Of a DNA stretch of 64,000 nucleotides, positions 26,975 to 35,286 are shown in pieces. Source of the DNA: CADEED01 sp039930985 (GTDB lineage Bacteria; Pseudomonadota; Gammaproteobacteria; Steroidobacterales; Steroidobacteraceae); contig JBDTSV010000155.1 of NCBI GenBank assembly GCA_039930985.1, positions 1 through 64,000 on the forward strand, in the 5' to 3' direction. Numbering within the stretch: position 1 is the first letter of the stretch; every line of letters begins with the position of its first letter. The position numbers and the translations under genes were made by a program. The notes beneath the pieces are model-generated. The model saw only the letters and a program-made list of their open reading frames with translations, had not been told where the DNA came from and did no database searches.

Positions 26975-27457
26975 ATGGCAACTGACTATCCCGTCACGAT
27001 GGCGATCCGCGCGCTGCGCCAGCACAAGGTGAATTTCACGGCGCACCTCTATACCTGGGAGCGGCGCGGCGGCACGCAGGCGTCGGCCGAACATCTCGGG
27101 GTCGACGAACACGCTGTGGTGAAGACGCTGATTTTCGAAAACGACGCGAAGCGCCCGCTGTGCATCCTCATGCACGGGGATCGCGAGGTGTCGGCCAGGA
27201 ATCTTGCGCGCCAGCTCGCGCACAAGAGCGTCGCGCCCTGCGCGCCCGAAGTCGCGGATCGGCACTCCGGGTACCAGGTGGGCGGCACTTCTCCGTTCGG
27301 CCTCAAGCGCGCCATGCCGGTGTATTGCCAGAAGTCCATTGCCGATCTGCCGCTCATCTACATCAACGGCGGCGCGCGCGGTTTTCTCGTGGGGCTGGCG
27401 CCCGCGGAACTGATCCGCGTGCTGAAGCCGACGCTGGTCGAAGTCGCTACCGCTTGA
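26975..27457 (+). CDS. ybaK: Cys-tRNA(Pro)/Cys-tRNA(Cys) deacylase YbaK
   Basis: This encodes 160 residues, full length for the family. It clears mischarged Cys-tRNA(Pro) in the cytoplasm. The YbaK/ProX signature is present: ASAEHLGVDEHAVVKTLIFEND with the essential Lys, and GYQVGGTSPFGLKRAMPVY. It follows the NTF2-like gene by 12 bases. Its 3' end overlaps the convergent fumarylacetoacetase-family gene by 11 bases. Confidence 0.9.
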   Translation: MATDYPVTMAIRALRQHKVNFTAHLYTWERRGGTQASAEHLGVDEHAVVKTLIFENDAKRPLCILMHGDREVSARNLARQLAHKSVAPCAPEVADRHSGYQVGGTSPFGLKRAMPVYCQKSIADLPLIYINGGARGFLVGLAPAELIRVLKPTLVEVATA

Positions 27458-28430
27458 CGACCTGGTTGTTCAGCGCGCCAAAAATGCTCTGGCCGCGCGC
27501 GTCCAACATCTCGATCGATACGCGGTCGCCAAATTGCAGGAATGGCGTGCGTGGCGCCCCGTGTTCGAGCTGCTCGAGCGTGCGCTTCTCGGCCAGGCAG
27601 CTCGCGCCGCGGCTGCGGTCGTAGTTAGATACCGTGCCGGAGCCGATGATGGCGCCGGCGCCGAGCCGGCGCGTTCGGGTCACATGCGCGATCAGCTGCG
27701 CAAAGCTGAAGGTCATGTCGGTGCCGGCATCGGGGCGGCCGAACTCCTGATCGTTGATCCGGCTGACCAGCGGCAGATGCACCTTGTTGTCACGCCACGC
27801 ATCGCCCAGCTCATCGGGTGTCACCGCTACCGGCGAAAATGCGGTCGCGGGCTTGGACTGGTAGAAGCCGAAGCCCTTGGCGAGCTCACCGGGTATGAGG
27901 CCGCGCAGCGACCAGTCATTGGCGAGCATCAGGAGCTTGATGTGCGCGCCGGCGTCGGCGACCGTGGTCGCCATGGGGACGTCGTCGGTGACCACGGCCA
28001 CTTCCGCCTCCAGGTCGATGCCCCAGGTGGAGTCGCCGAACGGCGCGTCGTCGCGCGCGCCTAACAAGTCATCGGACCCGCCCTGGTAGACCAGCGGGTC
28101 GGTCCAGAACGAAGCCGGCATCTCGGCGCCGCGCGCCTTGCGCACCAGCTCGACGTGGTTCACGTAGGCGCTGCCATCCACCCAGTGGTAGGCGCGCGGC
28201 AAAGGTGCCGCGCATTGCGCCGGATCGAAGGGCATGACGTCGACGTGCGCGGGACCACGATCGAGCGCCGCGGCGCGTTCGGCGAGCCTGGGGCAGACCG
28301 TCGCCCAGTCGTCGAGCGCCGCCTGTAGCGTCGCCGCGATACCCGGCACGAGCTGGCAGCGGACCAGGTCCCGGCTAACTACCACCAGGCGCCCGTCGCG
28401 GCCACCGCGCTTGAGTGTCGCGAGTTTCAC
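27447..28430 (-). CDS. Fumarylacetoacetate hydrolase family protein
   Basis: This encodes 327 residues. It most likely splits fumarylacetoacetate to fumarate and acetoacetate, the last step of tyrosine degradation, given that homogentisate dioxygenase lies immediately upstream. FAH-fold metal and active-site motifs are WGIDLEAEVAVVTDDV (Glu ligands), LANDWSLRGLIPGE, SFAQLIAHVTRTRRLGAGAIIGSGTVSN (positions about 227-254) and LQFGDRVSIEMLD. The 327-residue length fits the bacterial FAH family rather than the longer animal type. It lies 25 bases after hmgA on the same strand. Confidence 0.88.
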   Translation of the reverse strand: MKLATLKRGGRDGRLVVVSRDLVRCQLVPGIAATLQAALDDWATVCPRLAERAAALDRGPAHVDVMPFDPAQCAAPLPRAYHWVDGSAYVNHVELVRKARGAEMPASFWTDPLVYQGGSDDLLGARDDAPFGDSTWGIDLEAEVAVVTDDVPMATTVADAGAHIKLLMLANDWSLRGLIPGELAKGFGFYQSKPATAFSPVAVTPDELGDAWRDNKVHLPLVSRINDQEFGRPDAGTDMTFSFAQLIAHVTRTRRLGAGAIIGSGTVSNYDRSRGASCLAEKRTLEQLEHGAPRTPFLQFGDRVSIEMLDARGQSIFGALNNQVVKR

Positions 28431-28455
28431 TGGCCACGCTCCATCCGGCCGACTT

Positions 28456-29583
28456 TCATTTGGAGCTCTTCCAGCTGTCGACGTAGCCCGGCCATTCGAT
28501 GCCCGCCGCGGCCGGCGAGATTTCGAGCGCGTCGCGCGTGTCGATCATCACGGCATATTCGTCGGTGGCCGGCTTTGCCTGCTCGAAGACGTTCTTGAGC
28601 GCCTTGGGATGCGGGCCGTGCGTGAAGCCGCCGGGGTGCAAGGTGATCATTCCGGGATGAATGTTGTCGCGGCTGAAAAAATTTCCCGAGTGATAGAACA
28701 GCATCTCGTCGTAATCATCGTTGTTGTGGAAGAACGGCACCTTCATCGCGCCCGGATCGGTTTCGAACGGCCGCGGCACGAAACTGCACACCACGAAGCG
28801 ATCCGAGAGAAACGTGGTGTGCGCCGAGGGCGGCAGGTGATAGCGGTGGCTCATGAGCGGACGAAGGTCGCGCATGTTGATGCGGACCACGGAGAGATCG
28901 CCGTGCCAGCCCACCACATCCAGCGGATTGAACGGATACGTGACCGTGGACACCGCGCCGTGACGCTTGATTGCCACGCGCCACTCGGTGTCGCCTTGCT
29001 GATCCTTGAAGGCGTCGTCGATGCGTGGCGTATCGAGCATGGCGGCATCGAAGATGGCGTGCGGCCCGACCAGCCCCTTGTCGGGCAGACGGTAGGAGTT
29101 GTTAGAGGCCTGCATCAGCAGTGCGCGTAGCGGCTGCACGCACTCCACTCGCCACATGGTGCCGCGCGGAATGAGGATGTAGTCGCCGGCTTCGAACGAC
29201 AGGTGGCCGTAGTCGCAGAAGAATTCGCCGTGCCCGGCGTGCACGAACATGAGGTCGTCGCCGTCGGCATTACGCGCCAGCTGCGGCATGTTCGCGCCCA
29301 GGTTCCAGAAACGCACGCGCACCGCGGCATTGTGCAGCAGTTCGGTCGCGTTCCAGGGCGAGTCCTGGTCGTGCGCAAGCTTCGTGCAATCGAAAGCGTG
29401 CGGGCGCAACGGACCTTCGAAATTCACCCAGCCGGTGGGCGGATGGCGGTGATAGAGGTGCGTGGCGGGGCCGAAGAAGCCTTCCTTGCTGATCTCGCGC
29501 TCATAGGTTCCCGCCGGCAGGTCGGCGTGTGCCTGGCGCGAGGCCTGGCCTTCAACTTTGGGGAAGTGAACGTAGCGCTTCAT
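28456..29583 (-). CDS. hmgA: Homogentisate 1,2-dioxygenase
   Basis: This encodes 375 residues, shorter than the roughly 430 of the Pseudomonas enzyme but matching a common bacterial subgroup. It opens homogentisate to maleylacetoacetate using Fe(II) and oxygen. The cupin core carries the iron ligands: the region FHNNDDYDEMLFYHSGNFFSRDNIHPGMITLHPGGFTHGPHP (positions about 289-330) holds the Glu and His residues of the family. The downstream gene is the fumarylacetoacetase-type enzyme. The maleylacetoacetate isomerase needed between them, and the enzyme that makes homogentisate, are not in the window. Confidence 0.9.
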   Translation of the reverse strand: MKRYVHFPKVEGQASRQAHADLPAGTYEREISKEGFFGPATHLYHRHPPTGWVNFEGPLRPHAFDCTKLAHDQDSPWNATELLHNAAVRVRFWNLGANMPQLARNADGDDLMFVHAGHGEFFCDYGHLSFEAGDYILIPRGTMWRVECVQPLRALLMQASNNSYRLPDKGLVGPHAIFDAAMLDTPRIDDAFKDQQGDTEWRVAIKRHGAVSTVTYPFNPLDVVGWHGDLSVVRINMRDLRPLMSHRYHLPPSAHTTFLSDRFVVCSFVPRPFETDPGAMKVPFFHNNDDYDEMLFYHSGNFFSRDNIHPGMITLHPGGFTHGPHPKALKNVFEQAKPATDEYAVMIDTRDALEISPAAAGIEWPGYVDSWKSSK

Positions 29584-29640
29584 CGGCCACCTCGCGCGAA
29601 CGGGTGGTCAATTTAGTTTCATCTGAAACCAATTACAACT

Positions 29641-30939
29641 TCAGGCTTTCTCGAGGATGGCCACCACGCCCATGCCACCGGCGGTGCAGACGGAGATCAG
29701 GCCGCGCCTGGCGGTGGACGATTCGGCCAATTGCTTCGCCAGGGACGCCACGATGCGCGTGCCGGTGGCGGCGAACGGATGACCGATGGCAACGCTCGAG
29801 CCGTTTACGTTGAGCTTGGTGCGGTCGATGCTGCCGACCGGCCGGTCCAGCCCGAGCCGTTCCTTGCAGTACTCGGGTGATTCCCACGCCTTGAGCGTGC
29901 ACAACACCTGCGCGGCGAATGCCTCGTGGATTTCATAGAAGTCGAAATCCGCAAGCGTCAGGTTCGCGTCCCGGAGCATGGCGGGTACGGCGTATGCGGG
30001 CGCCATCAGCAGCCCCTCATTGCCGCCGACATAGTCCACGGCCCATTGCTTGCTGAAACTGAAATACGCCAGCACCGGCAGGTTGCGCGCCCGCGCCCAT
30101 TCTTCGCTGGCTAACAACACGGCCGAAGCGCCGTCGGTGAGCGGTGTGGAGTTGCCGGCGGTGAGCGTGCCTTGGCCGCTGCGCCGGTCGAACACGGGTT
30201 TGAGCTGGGAAAGCTTTTCGACCGTGCTGTCGGCCCGCACGTTGTTGTCGATTTTCAGGCCCTGGTAGTCGCTCAGCACGAGGTCGCTGAAAAACCCGCG
30301 CGCCCACGCCTTGCCGGCGTTCACGTGACTGAGATTCGCGAGCGCATCCTGGTCGGCGCGCGAGATCTTCCACGTCTTGGCCATCTGCTCGCAGTGTTCG
30401 CCCATCGAGAGGCCGGTGCGCGGTTCGAGCACGCCGGGCATCACGGGTTTGAAATGCCGTGGCCGCAATCCGAAGAACGGCTTGATCTTCTGCCAGGCAC
30501 TGCGGCCGCGAAACGCGCGCAGCAACAGCTGCTGGTATTCGCGCGAATAGACGACCGGAGGATCGCTGACCGTGTCGAAGCCGCCGGCGATGCCGGAGTC
30601 CATCTGGCCCATCGCGATTTTCATGGCGACGGAAATCGTGGCGTCGAGCCCGGTGCCACAGGCACGCTGCAGGTCGAGCCCCGGCGTCTGTGGATCGAGG
30701 CCCGAAGACAACACGCACTCGCGGACCAGGTTGAAATCCTTGGAATGCTTGAGCACGGCGCCACCCGTGACGTCACCAAGCCGCTCGCCGGCGATGCGGA
30801 ATTTCGCGACCAGCGCCTGGAGCACCGCGGTGTACATGTCCTGGTTGCCCACGCGCGCATAAGCGCCGTGGCCGCGCGCGAAGGGGATGCGCATTCCGCC
30901 GACGATGGCGACGCGACGAACATTGGTTCCGACGAGCAT
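29641..30939 (-). CDS. fadI: Thiolase family acetyl-CoA acyltransferase (FadI-like)
   Basis: This encodes 432 residues. AAGGAG precedes the ATG. It carries out thiolytic cleavage of 3-ketoacyl-CoA, or condensation. Active-site residues are all present: nucleophilic Cys in LQRACGTGLDA, His in YEIHEAFAAQ, His in VAIGHPFAATGTR and the second Cys in SVCTAGGMG. The length and the insertion after GLSMGEHCEQMAKTWKIS suggest the FadI/long-chain subgroup rather than the 390-residue PhaA/AtoB type. Its position after hmgA and the fumarylacetoacetase-family gene could link it to acetoacetyl-CoA use. The symbol is a subgroup call, not certain. Confidence 0.87.
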   Translation of the reverse strand: MLVGTNVRRVAIVGGMRIPFARGHGAYARVGNQDMYTAVLQALVAKFRIAGERLGDVTGGAVLKHSKDFNLVRECVLSSGLDPQTPGLDLQRACGTGLDATISVAMKIAMGQMDSGIAGGFDTVSDPPVVYSREYQQLLLRAFRGRSAWQKIKPFFGLRPRHFKPVMPGVLEPRTGLSMGEHCEQMAKTWKISRADQDALANLSHVNAGKAWARGFFSDLVLSDYQGLKIDNNVRADSTVEKLSQLKPVFDRRSGQGTLTAGNSTPLTDGASAVLLASEEWARARNLPVLAYFSFSKQWAVDYVGGNEGLLMAPAYAVPAMLRDANLTLADFDFYEIHEAFAAQVLCTLKAWESPEYCKERLGLDRPVGSIDRTKLNVNGSSVAIGHPFAATGTRIVASLAKQLAESSTARRGLISVCTAGGMGVVAILEKA

Positions 30940-30976
30940 GGGGATTCTCCTTCCGACGCGCGCTAGGATGCCACGA

Positions 30977-33900
30977 ATGACGCCGACGATCTCAGGCTGG
31001 GTCTTGCTGCTGACGTCGCTGGTCTACATGGCTGGCCTGTTCGCGCTCGCGTGGTGGGGCGACCGCAGCAAGCTCTATCCCGACAACGTTCGTTTCCGTC
31101 CGGTCATCTACAGTTTCGCGCTCGGCGTCTACGGTTCGACCTGGACCTTCTACGGCGCGGTCGGCACCGCGAAACAGGACGGCCTGCAATACATCGCCGG
31201 CTATGTCGGCCCGCTCGTGCTGCTGGCTTTCGGCCTGCCGTTCTTCGAGCGTCTCGTGCGCCTCGCCAAGCATCAGAACGCCACGTCGATCTCCGACCTG
31301 CTGTCGGCGCGTTTCGGCAGGTCGCGACGAATCGCGGTGCTGGTCACCGTCATCGCGCTCACCGCCATCATTCCGTACATCGCGCTGCAGCTCACCGCGA
31401 TCTCGATGAGCGTCGACGTGTTGACCGGCGCCACTCCCGGTGTGGCGCCGCACTGGTATTCCGACACCACGTTGCTGATCGCGCTCATGCTGGCGCTCTT
31501 TTCGATCCTGTTCGGAACGCGCGGCATCGATGCCACCGAACATCATCCGGGCATGGTGCTGGCGATCGCGGCCGAATCCCTGTTCAAGCTGGTCGCGCTG
31601 CTTCTCGTCGGCGTATTCGCGCTGACGATGCTCGACAGTCCCAAGCCGCTGCTCGCCACGCTGCGGCAACTGCCGGCGGATCTCAAACAACCGTCGGTGT
31701 TCTTCACTCAGGCGGTTACGTCGATGTTCGCGTTCTTCTGCCTGCCGCGGCAGTTTCACATCGGCGTGGTCGAATGTGCCGACGTCACCGACGTGCGGCG
31801 CGCGCGCTGGTGGTTCGGCGGCTACCTGGTGCTGCTCAGCATCGTGGTGATCCCCATCGTTGCCGCCTCGCTGCCACTCGATGCGGCGGGGCGAAGCGCG
31901 CCGAGCACTGACGCGCTCGTCTTGTGGCTGCCGTTGTCGGCCGGCCAGGAATGGCTGGCACTGCTCGCCTATCTCGGCGGCTTCTCCGCGGCCACCGGCA
32001 TGGTGATCGTCGCGAGCGTCGCGCTCTCCACCATGATCAGCAACGACCTGGTGCTGCCGATACTGTGGCGCTGGCGCGGCACGCGCGCCGGCACCGGCAT
32101 GGCTTCGCCTTCCTTGATCCTTTGGGTCCGGCGGATCGCCATCATTGGAGTGTTGTTAGGCGCCTATGGATTCTTCCACCTTGCGCCGAATGCGCCCAGT
32201 CTCGCTTCTGTCGGCATGCTGGCGCTGGCCGCGGTGGCGCAGTTCGCACCCGCGCTGATCGCCGCCGTCTACTGGCCTCGCGCCAGCCGCGCCGGCGTCA
32301 CCGGCGGCCTCGCCACCGGCTTCGTGATCTGGCTCTACACGCTGCTGCTGCCTGCCGTGGTGTCGGACAGCGGCCCGTCGCCCGCATGGCTGGTCGACGG
32401 ACCCTTCGGACTCGCGTGGCTGGCACCCCGAGAATTGTTCGCTCTCGCCATGCCTGACGCGCTGTCGCATGGCGTGGTGTGGTCGCTGGCCGCCAACGTC
32501 GCAGTGATGGTGGCGTTGTCGCTGCGCTATCGGCCGGCGATTGGCGAGCGCCTGCGAGTTGCGGGCACGCGCCTGCTCGATGGCTCTTCCGGGGTGCGCG
32601 GCGGACAGTTGTTGCCGGGTGGCGCGACCGTCGGCGACCTGTTGTTGCTGGCGGAGAGATTGTTAGGCGAGCCGGCAGCCCGGCGCCTGCTGGAGCGGCG
32701 CTCGCGCGAACTGCATCGGCAGGTATTCGCCGCCGAGCGTGCCGATCTCGCGCTGCTGCAGTCGCTGGAACGGGACCTGTCCGGCGCGCTCGGCGCGTCC
32801 TCGGCGCGTCTGGTCCTGACCAGCGCGTTGCGTGGCGTGGGCATCGAGCTCGCCGAGATGGTCACGCTGTTCGACGAAGCCTCGCGCAAGCTGCGCTTCA
32901 ACCGCGAACTGCTCGAAACCATGATGGACAACCTGCCGCAGGGCGTCTGCGTGGTGAGCGAGGAGATGCGCCTGGTGGCCTGGAACCAGCGCTACCTGGA
33001 CCTGTTCGAGTACCCGCCGGGGTTCGTGTTCGCCGGCAAGCCGGTCGAAGAGCTCATTTTCTACAACGCGGAACGCGGCTGGTGCGGTTCGGGCGACCCC
33101 GCCGCGCACGCCCGCAAACGCGTGGCCTTCATGCGCGCGGGCTCCGCGCATACCTCTGAGCGGCGCCGATCCGACGGTCGCGTCATCGAGTTGCGTGGTC
33201 AGCCGTTGCCGGACGGTGGTTTCGTCACCGTCTTCAGCGATGTCACCAGCCACAAGCGCTCCGAAGAAAGCCTGCGCGAGATCAACGAGACGCTCGAGCT
33301 GCGCGTCGAAGAACGCACGCGGCAGCTCGCGGCTGCCGTGTCGCAAGCCGAGCAGGCGAATGAATCGAAGACGCGCTTCGTCATGGCCGCCAGTCACGAT
33401 CTTCTGCAGCCGCTCGGCGCCGCGCGGCTGTTCAACGCGGCGCTGCGCAGCCGTACGGGTGAGAACAGCGATCTGCGCGGGTTGGCGGAGCGCGTCGACA
33501 ACTCGCTGGCGGCGGCCGGCGAACTGCTCGAAGACCTGCTCGACATCTCGCGCCTCGATGCCGGCGGTGTGCGAGCGGAGATCACCGAGTTCGATGTCAT
33601 GGAGCTGCTGCAGTCCCTGCAGGAACAGTTTGCACCGGTGGCGGCACAGCGCGGCATCACGCTGGCCATCGCCAACACGCGCATGCGCGTGCGCTCCGAT
33701 CACCGCTTGTTGCGCCGGGTTCTGCAGAATTTCATCGGCAACGCGCTGCGCTACACGGAGTCGGGCAGTGTGTTGATGGGCGCACGCCGGCGCGCGTCCG
33801 GAATGCTGATCGAACTGCAGGTCATAGACACCGGGCCCGGCATCTCGCCGGAGAACCGCGGCGCGATCTTCGAAGAGTTCCGGCGCCTCGACCAACCCTC

Positions 33901-34519
33901 GCCGTGGGGCGAAAAAGGGTTGGGCCTCGGCCTGTCGATCTGCGAGCGCATCGCGGTGATTCTCGCCACGACGCTCACACTGCGGTCGGAACCCGCCCGT
34001 GGCAGTTCATTCGGCATCCTGGTGCCACGCGCCGCAGGCGGCGCCAGGGCCGCGCCCGTCGACGCCGTGCCCTCGCTGGTTCTGTCCGCCGGGGGCACGC
34101 CCCGCACCCGGGTGTTGTGCGTCGACGATGATGCGGCGACGCTGGCCGGACTGAACGGACTGCTCACCGACTGGAATTTCAGCGTGCTGGTCGCCGCGAC
34201 CCCGGAAGAGGCGCTGGCGATCGCCGCGTCGCAGCCCATCGACGTGGTGCTCGCCGACTTCCATCTGCAGAACCGGCCCGCCGGCCTCGAGTTGTTAGCG
34301 CGGCTGGTGCGCGAGGCGCCGCGAACGCAATCGCGCGCCGGCGCGCTGCTGACCGCCGACGCCACCGAAAAGCTCGTGGCGCAGGCCGGAGAGCTTGGTT
34401 TCCCGGTATTGCGCAAGCCGGTGCGGCCGGCGGCATTGCGCGCGCTGATGGCGGCGCTCGTCGATCGCGTCGCGCGCTCCGGTCAGCCTTCGTCTTCGGG
34501 AGCCGGCGGCGCGAACTGA
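30977..34519 (+). CDS. crbS: Hybrid sensor histidine kinase with SSSF transporter domain (CrbS/MxtR-like)
   Basis: This encodes 1180 residues; AGGAT before the ATG at 30977 supports the start. Residues 1 to about 520 are a sodium/solute symporter-like domain with about 13 membrane helices (YIAGYVGPLVLLAFGLPFFE, SISDLLSARFGRS). Then come a linker, a PAS-like domain with MMDNLPQGVCVVSEEMRLVAWNQRYLDLF (about 650-680), a coiled coil, HisKA with MAASHDLLQPLGAARLF (phosphorylated His), HATPase with NFIGNALRYT and GLGLGLSICERI, and a C-terminal receiver with VLADFHLQ as the phospho-Asp. This layout matches CrbS/MxtR, which senses acetate and drives acs with CrbR/ErdR. It converges with a LuxR-type regulator, overlapping it by 37 bases. 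Confidence 0.85.
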   Translation: MTPTISGWVLLLTSLVYMAGLFALAWWGDRSKLYPDNVRFRPVIYSFALGVYGSTWTFYGAVGTAKQDGLQYIAGYVGPLVLLAFGLPFFERLVRLAKHQNATSISDLLSARFGRSRRIAVLVTVIALTAIIPYIALQLTAISMSVDVLTGATPGVAPHWYSDTTLLIALMLALFSILFGTRGIDATEHHPGMVLAIAAESLFKLVALLLVGVFALTMLDSPKPLLATLRQLPADLKQPSVFFTQAVTSMFAFFCLPRQFHIGVVECADVTDVRRARWWFGGYLVLLSIVVIPIVAASLPLDAAGRSAPSTDALVLWLPLSAGQEWLALLAYLGGFSAATGMVIVASVALSTMISNDLVLPILWRWRGTRAGTGMASPSLILWVRRIAIIGVLLGAYGFFHLAPNAPSLASVGMLALAAVAQFAPALIAAVYWPRASRAGVTGGLATGFVIWLYTLLLPAVVSDSGPSPAWLVDGPFGLAWLAPRELFALAMPDALSHGVVWSLAANVAVMVALSLRYRPAIGERLRVAGTRLLDGSSGVRGGQLLPGGATVGDLLLLAERLLGEPAARRLLERRSRELHRQVFAAERADLALLQSLERDLSGALGASSARLVLTSALRGVGIELAEMVTLFDEASRKLRFNRELLETMMDNLPQGVCVVSEEMRLVAWNQRYLDLFEYPPGFVFAGKPVEELIFYNAERGWCGSGDPAAHARKRVAFMRAGSAHTSERRRSDGRVIELRGQPLPDGGFVTVFSDVTSHKRSEESLREINETLELRVEERTRQLAAAVSQAEQANESKTRFVMAASHDLLQPLGAARLFNAALRSRTGENSDLRGLAERVDNSLAAAGELLEDLLDISRLDAGGVRAEITEFDVMELLQSLQEQFAPVAAQRGITLAIANTRMRVRSDHRLLRRVLQNFIGNALRYTESGSVLMGARRRASGMLIELQVIDTGPGISPENRGAIFEEFRRLDQPSPWGEKGLGLGLSICERIAVILATTLTLRSEPARGSSFGILVPRAAGGARAAPVDAVPSLVLSAGGTPRTRVLCVDDDAATLAGLNGLLTDWNFSVLVAATPEEALAIAASQPIDVVLADFHLQNRPAGLELLARLVREAPRTQSRAGALLTADATEKLVAQAGELGFPVLRKPVRPAALRALMAALVDRVARSGQPSSSGAGGAN

Positions 34520-35163
34520 TGCAAGGCCAGCCGCTGCGCGATGAGCACTGCCTGCGTGCGATTTTCGGCGCCCATCTTCTCGAGGATGGCGGTCATATGC
34601 GCCTTCACGGTGGCCTCGGAAACGTCGAGCTGCAGCGCGATGCGCTTGTTGGACTGGCCCGAACACAACATGGACATCACGCGGAACTGCTGCGGTGTCA
34701 GGCTGGCAACGCGTCGCGCTGCATCGGCTTCGTCGGGATTGATCGAGTTGGCGCGCGACGCGGCCAGGCGAGTCTCCGGAGGATTCCAGATGCCGCCGCG
34801 CAGGATGGTTTGCAATGCGTCGATGATCGTCGGCACCGATGCCGATTTCGCGATGAAGGCCGCCGCGCCATGCACCAGCGTGCGTTGGGCGATGTCCTGG
34901 TCTTCACGCCCCGAGATCACCACCACCGGGACCGCCGGGTAGTGAGCGCGTGCCTGCACCAGCGCCGAAAATCCGTGCGCGCCGGGCATGCCGAGGTCGA
35001 GCAGCAGCAGGTCGATTTCCGGGTGGGCGTGCAGAGCCGCCAGCAGCGAGTCGACGGTATCCGCCTCGAAGGTCTGCGCGCCGGTCAGAGCCTGCGAGAT
35101 GGCGAGCTTCAGCGCCTCGCGAAACAGCGGATGGTCGTCGGCGATGATGATGGTGGGGGGCAT
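34483..35163 (-). CDS. crbR: LuxR/NarL-type response regulator (CrbR/ErdR-like)
   Basis: This encodes 226 residues. The receiver domain (1 to about 120) has the acidic pair IIIADDHPLFREAL, phospho-Asp in LLLLDLGMPGAHG, Ser/Thr in VVISGRED and Lys in FIAKSAS. The C-terminal LuxR helix-turn-helix is LTPQQFRVMSMLCSGQSNK followed by DVSEATVKAHMTAILEKMG. Its position tail-to-tail with the SSSF-hybrid kinase makes it the likely partner. In Vibrio and Pseudomonas, CrbR/ErdR activates acs; here an acs gene lies at 10816-12963. The 37-base overlap of the two 3' ends is on opposite strands. Confidence 0.88.
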   Translation of the reverse strand: MPPTIIIADDHPLFREALKLAISQALTGAQTFEADTVDSLLAALHAHPEIDLLLLDLGMPGAHGFSALVQARAHYPAVPVVVISGREDQDIAQRTLVHGAAAFIAKSASVPTIIDALQTILRGGIWNPPETRLAASRANSINPDEADAARRVASLTPQQFRVMSMLCSGQSNKRIALQLDVSEATVKAHMTAILEKMGAENRTQAVLIAQRLALHQFAPPAPEDEG

Positions 35164-35286
35164 GCGGCTCGTAGATTAAGGCTTTGGGCGCGATGGACCT
35201 AGGACCAATGTCGGCTGAATTAATTCGCCGGCCGTCGCCGACAGCGCGCGGCCTGGCTTCCGATGGATCGCTGCTACCATCGCCGC

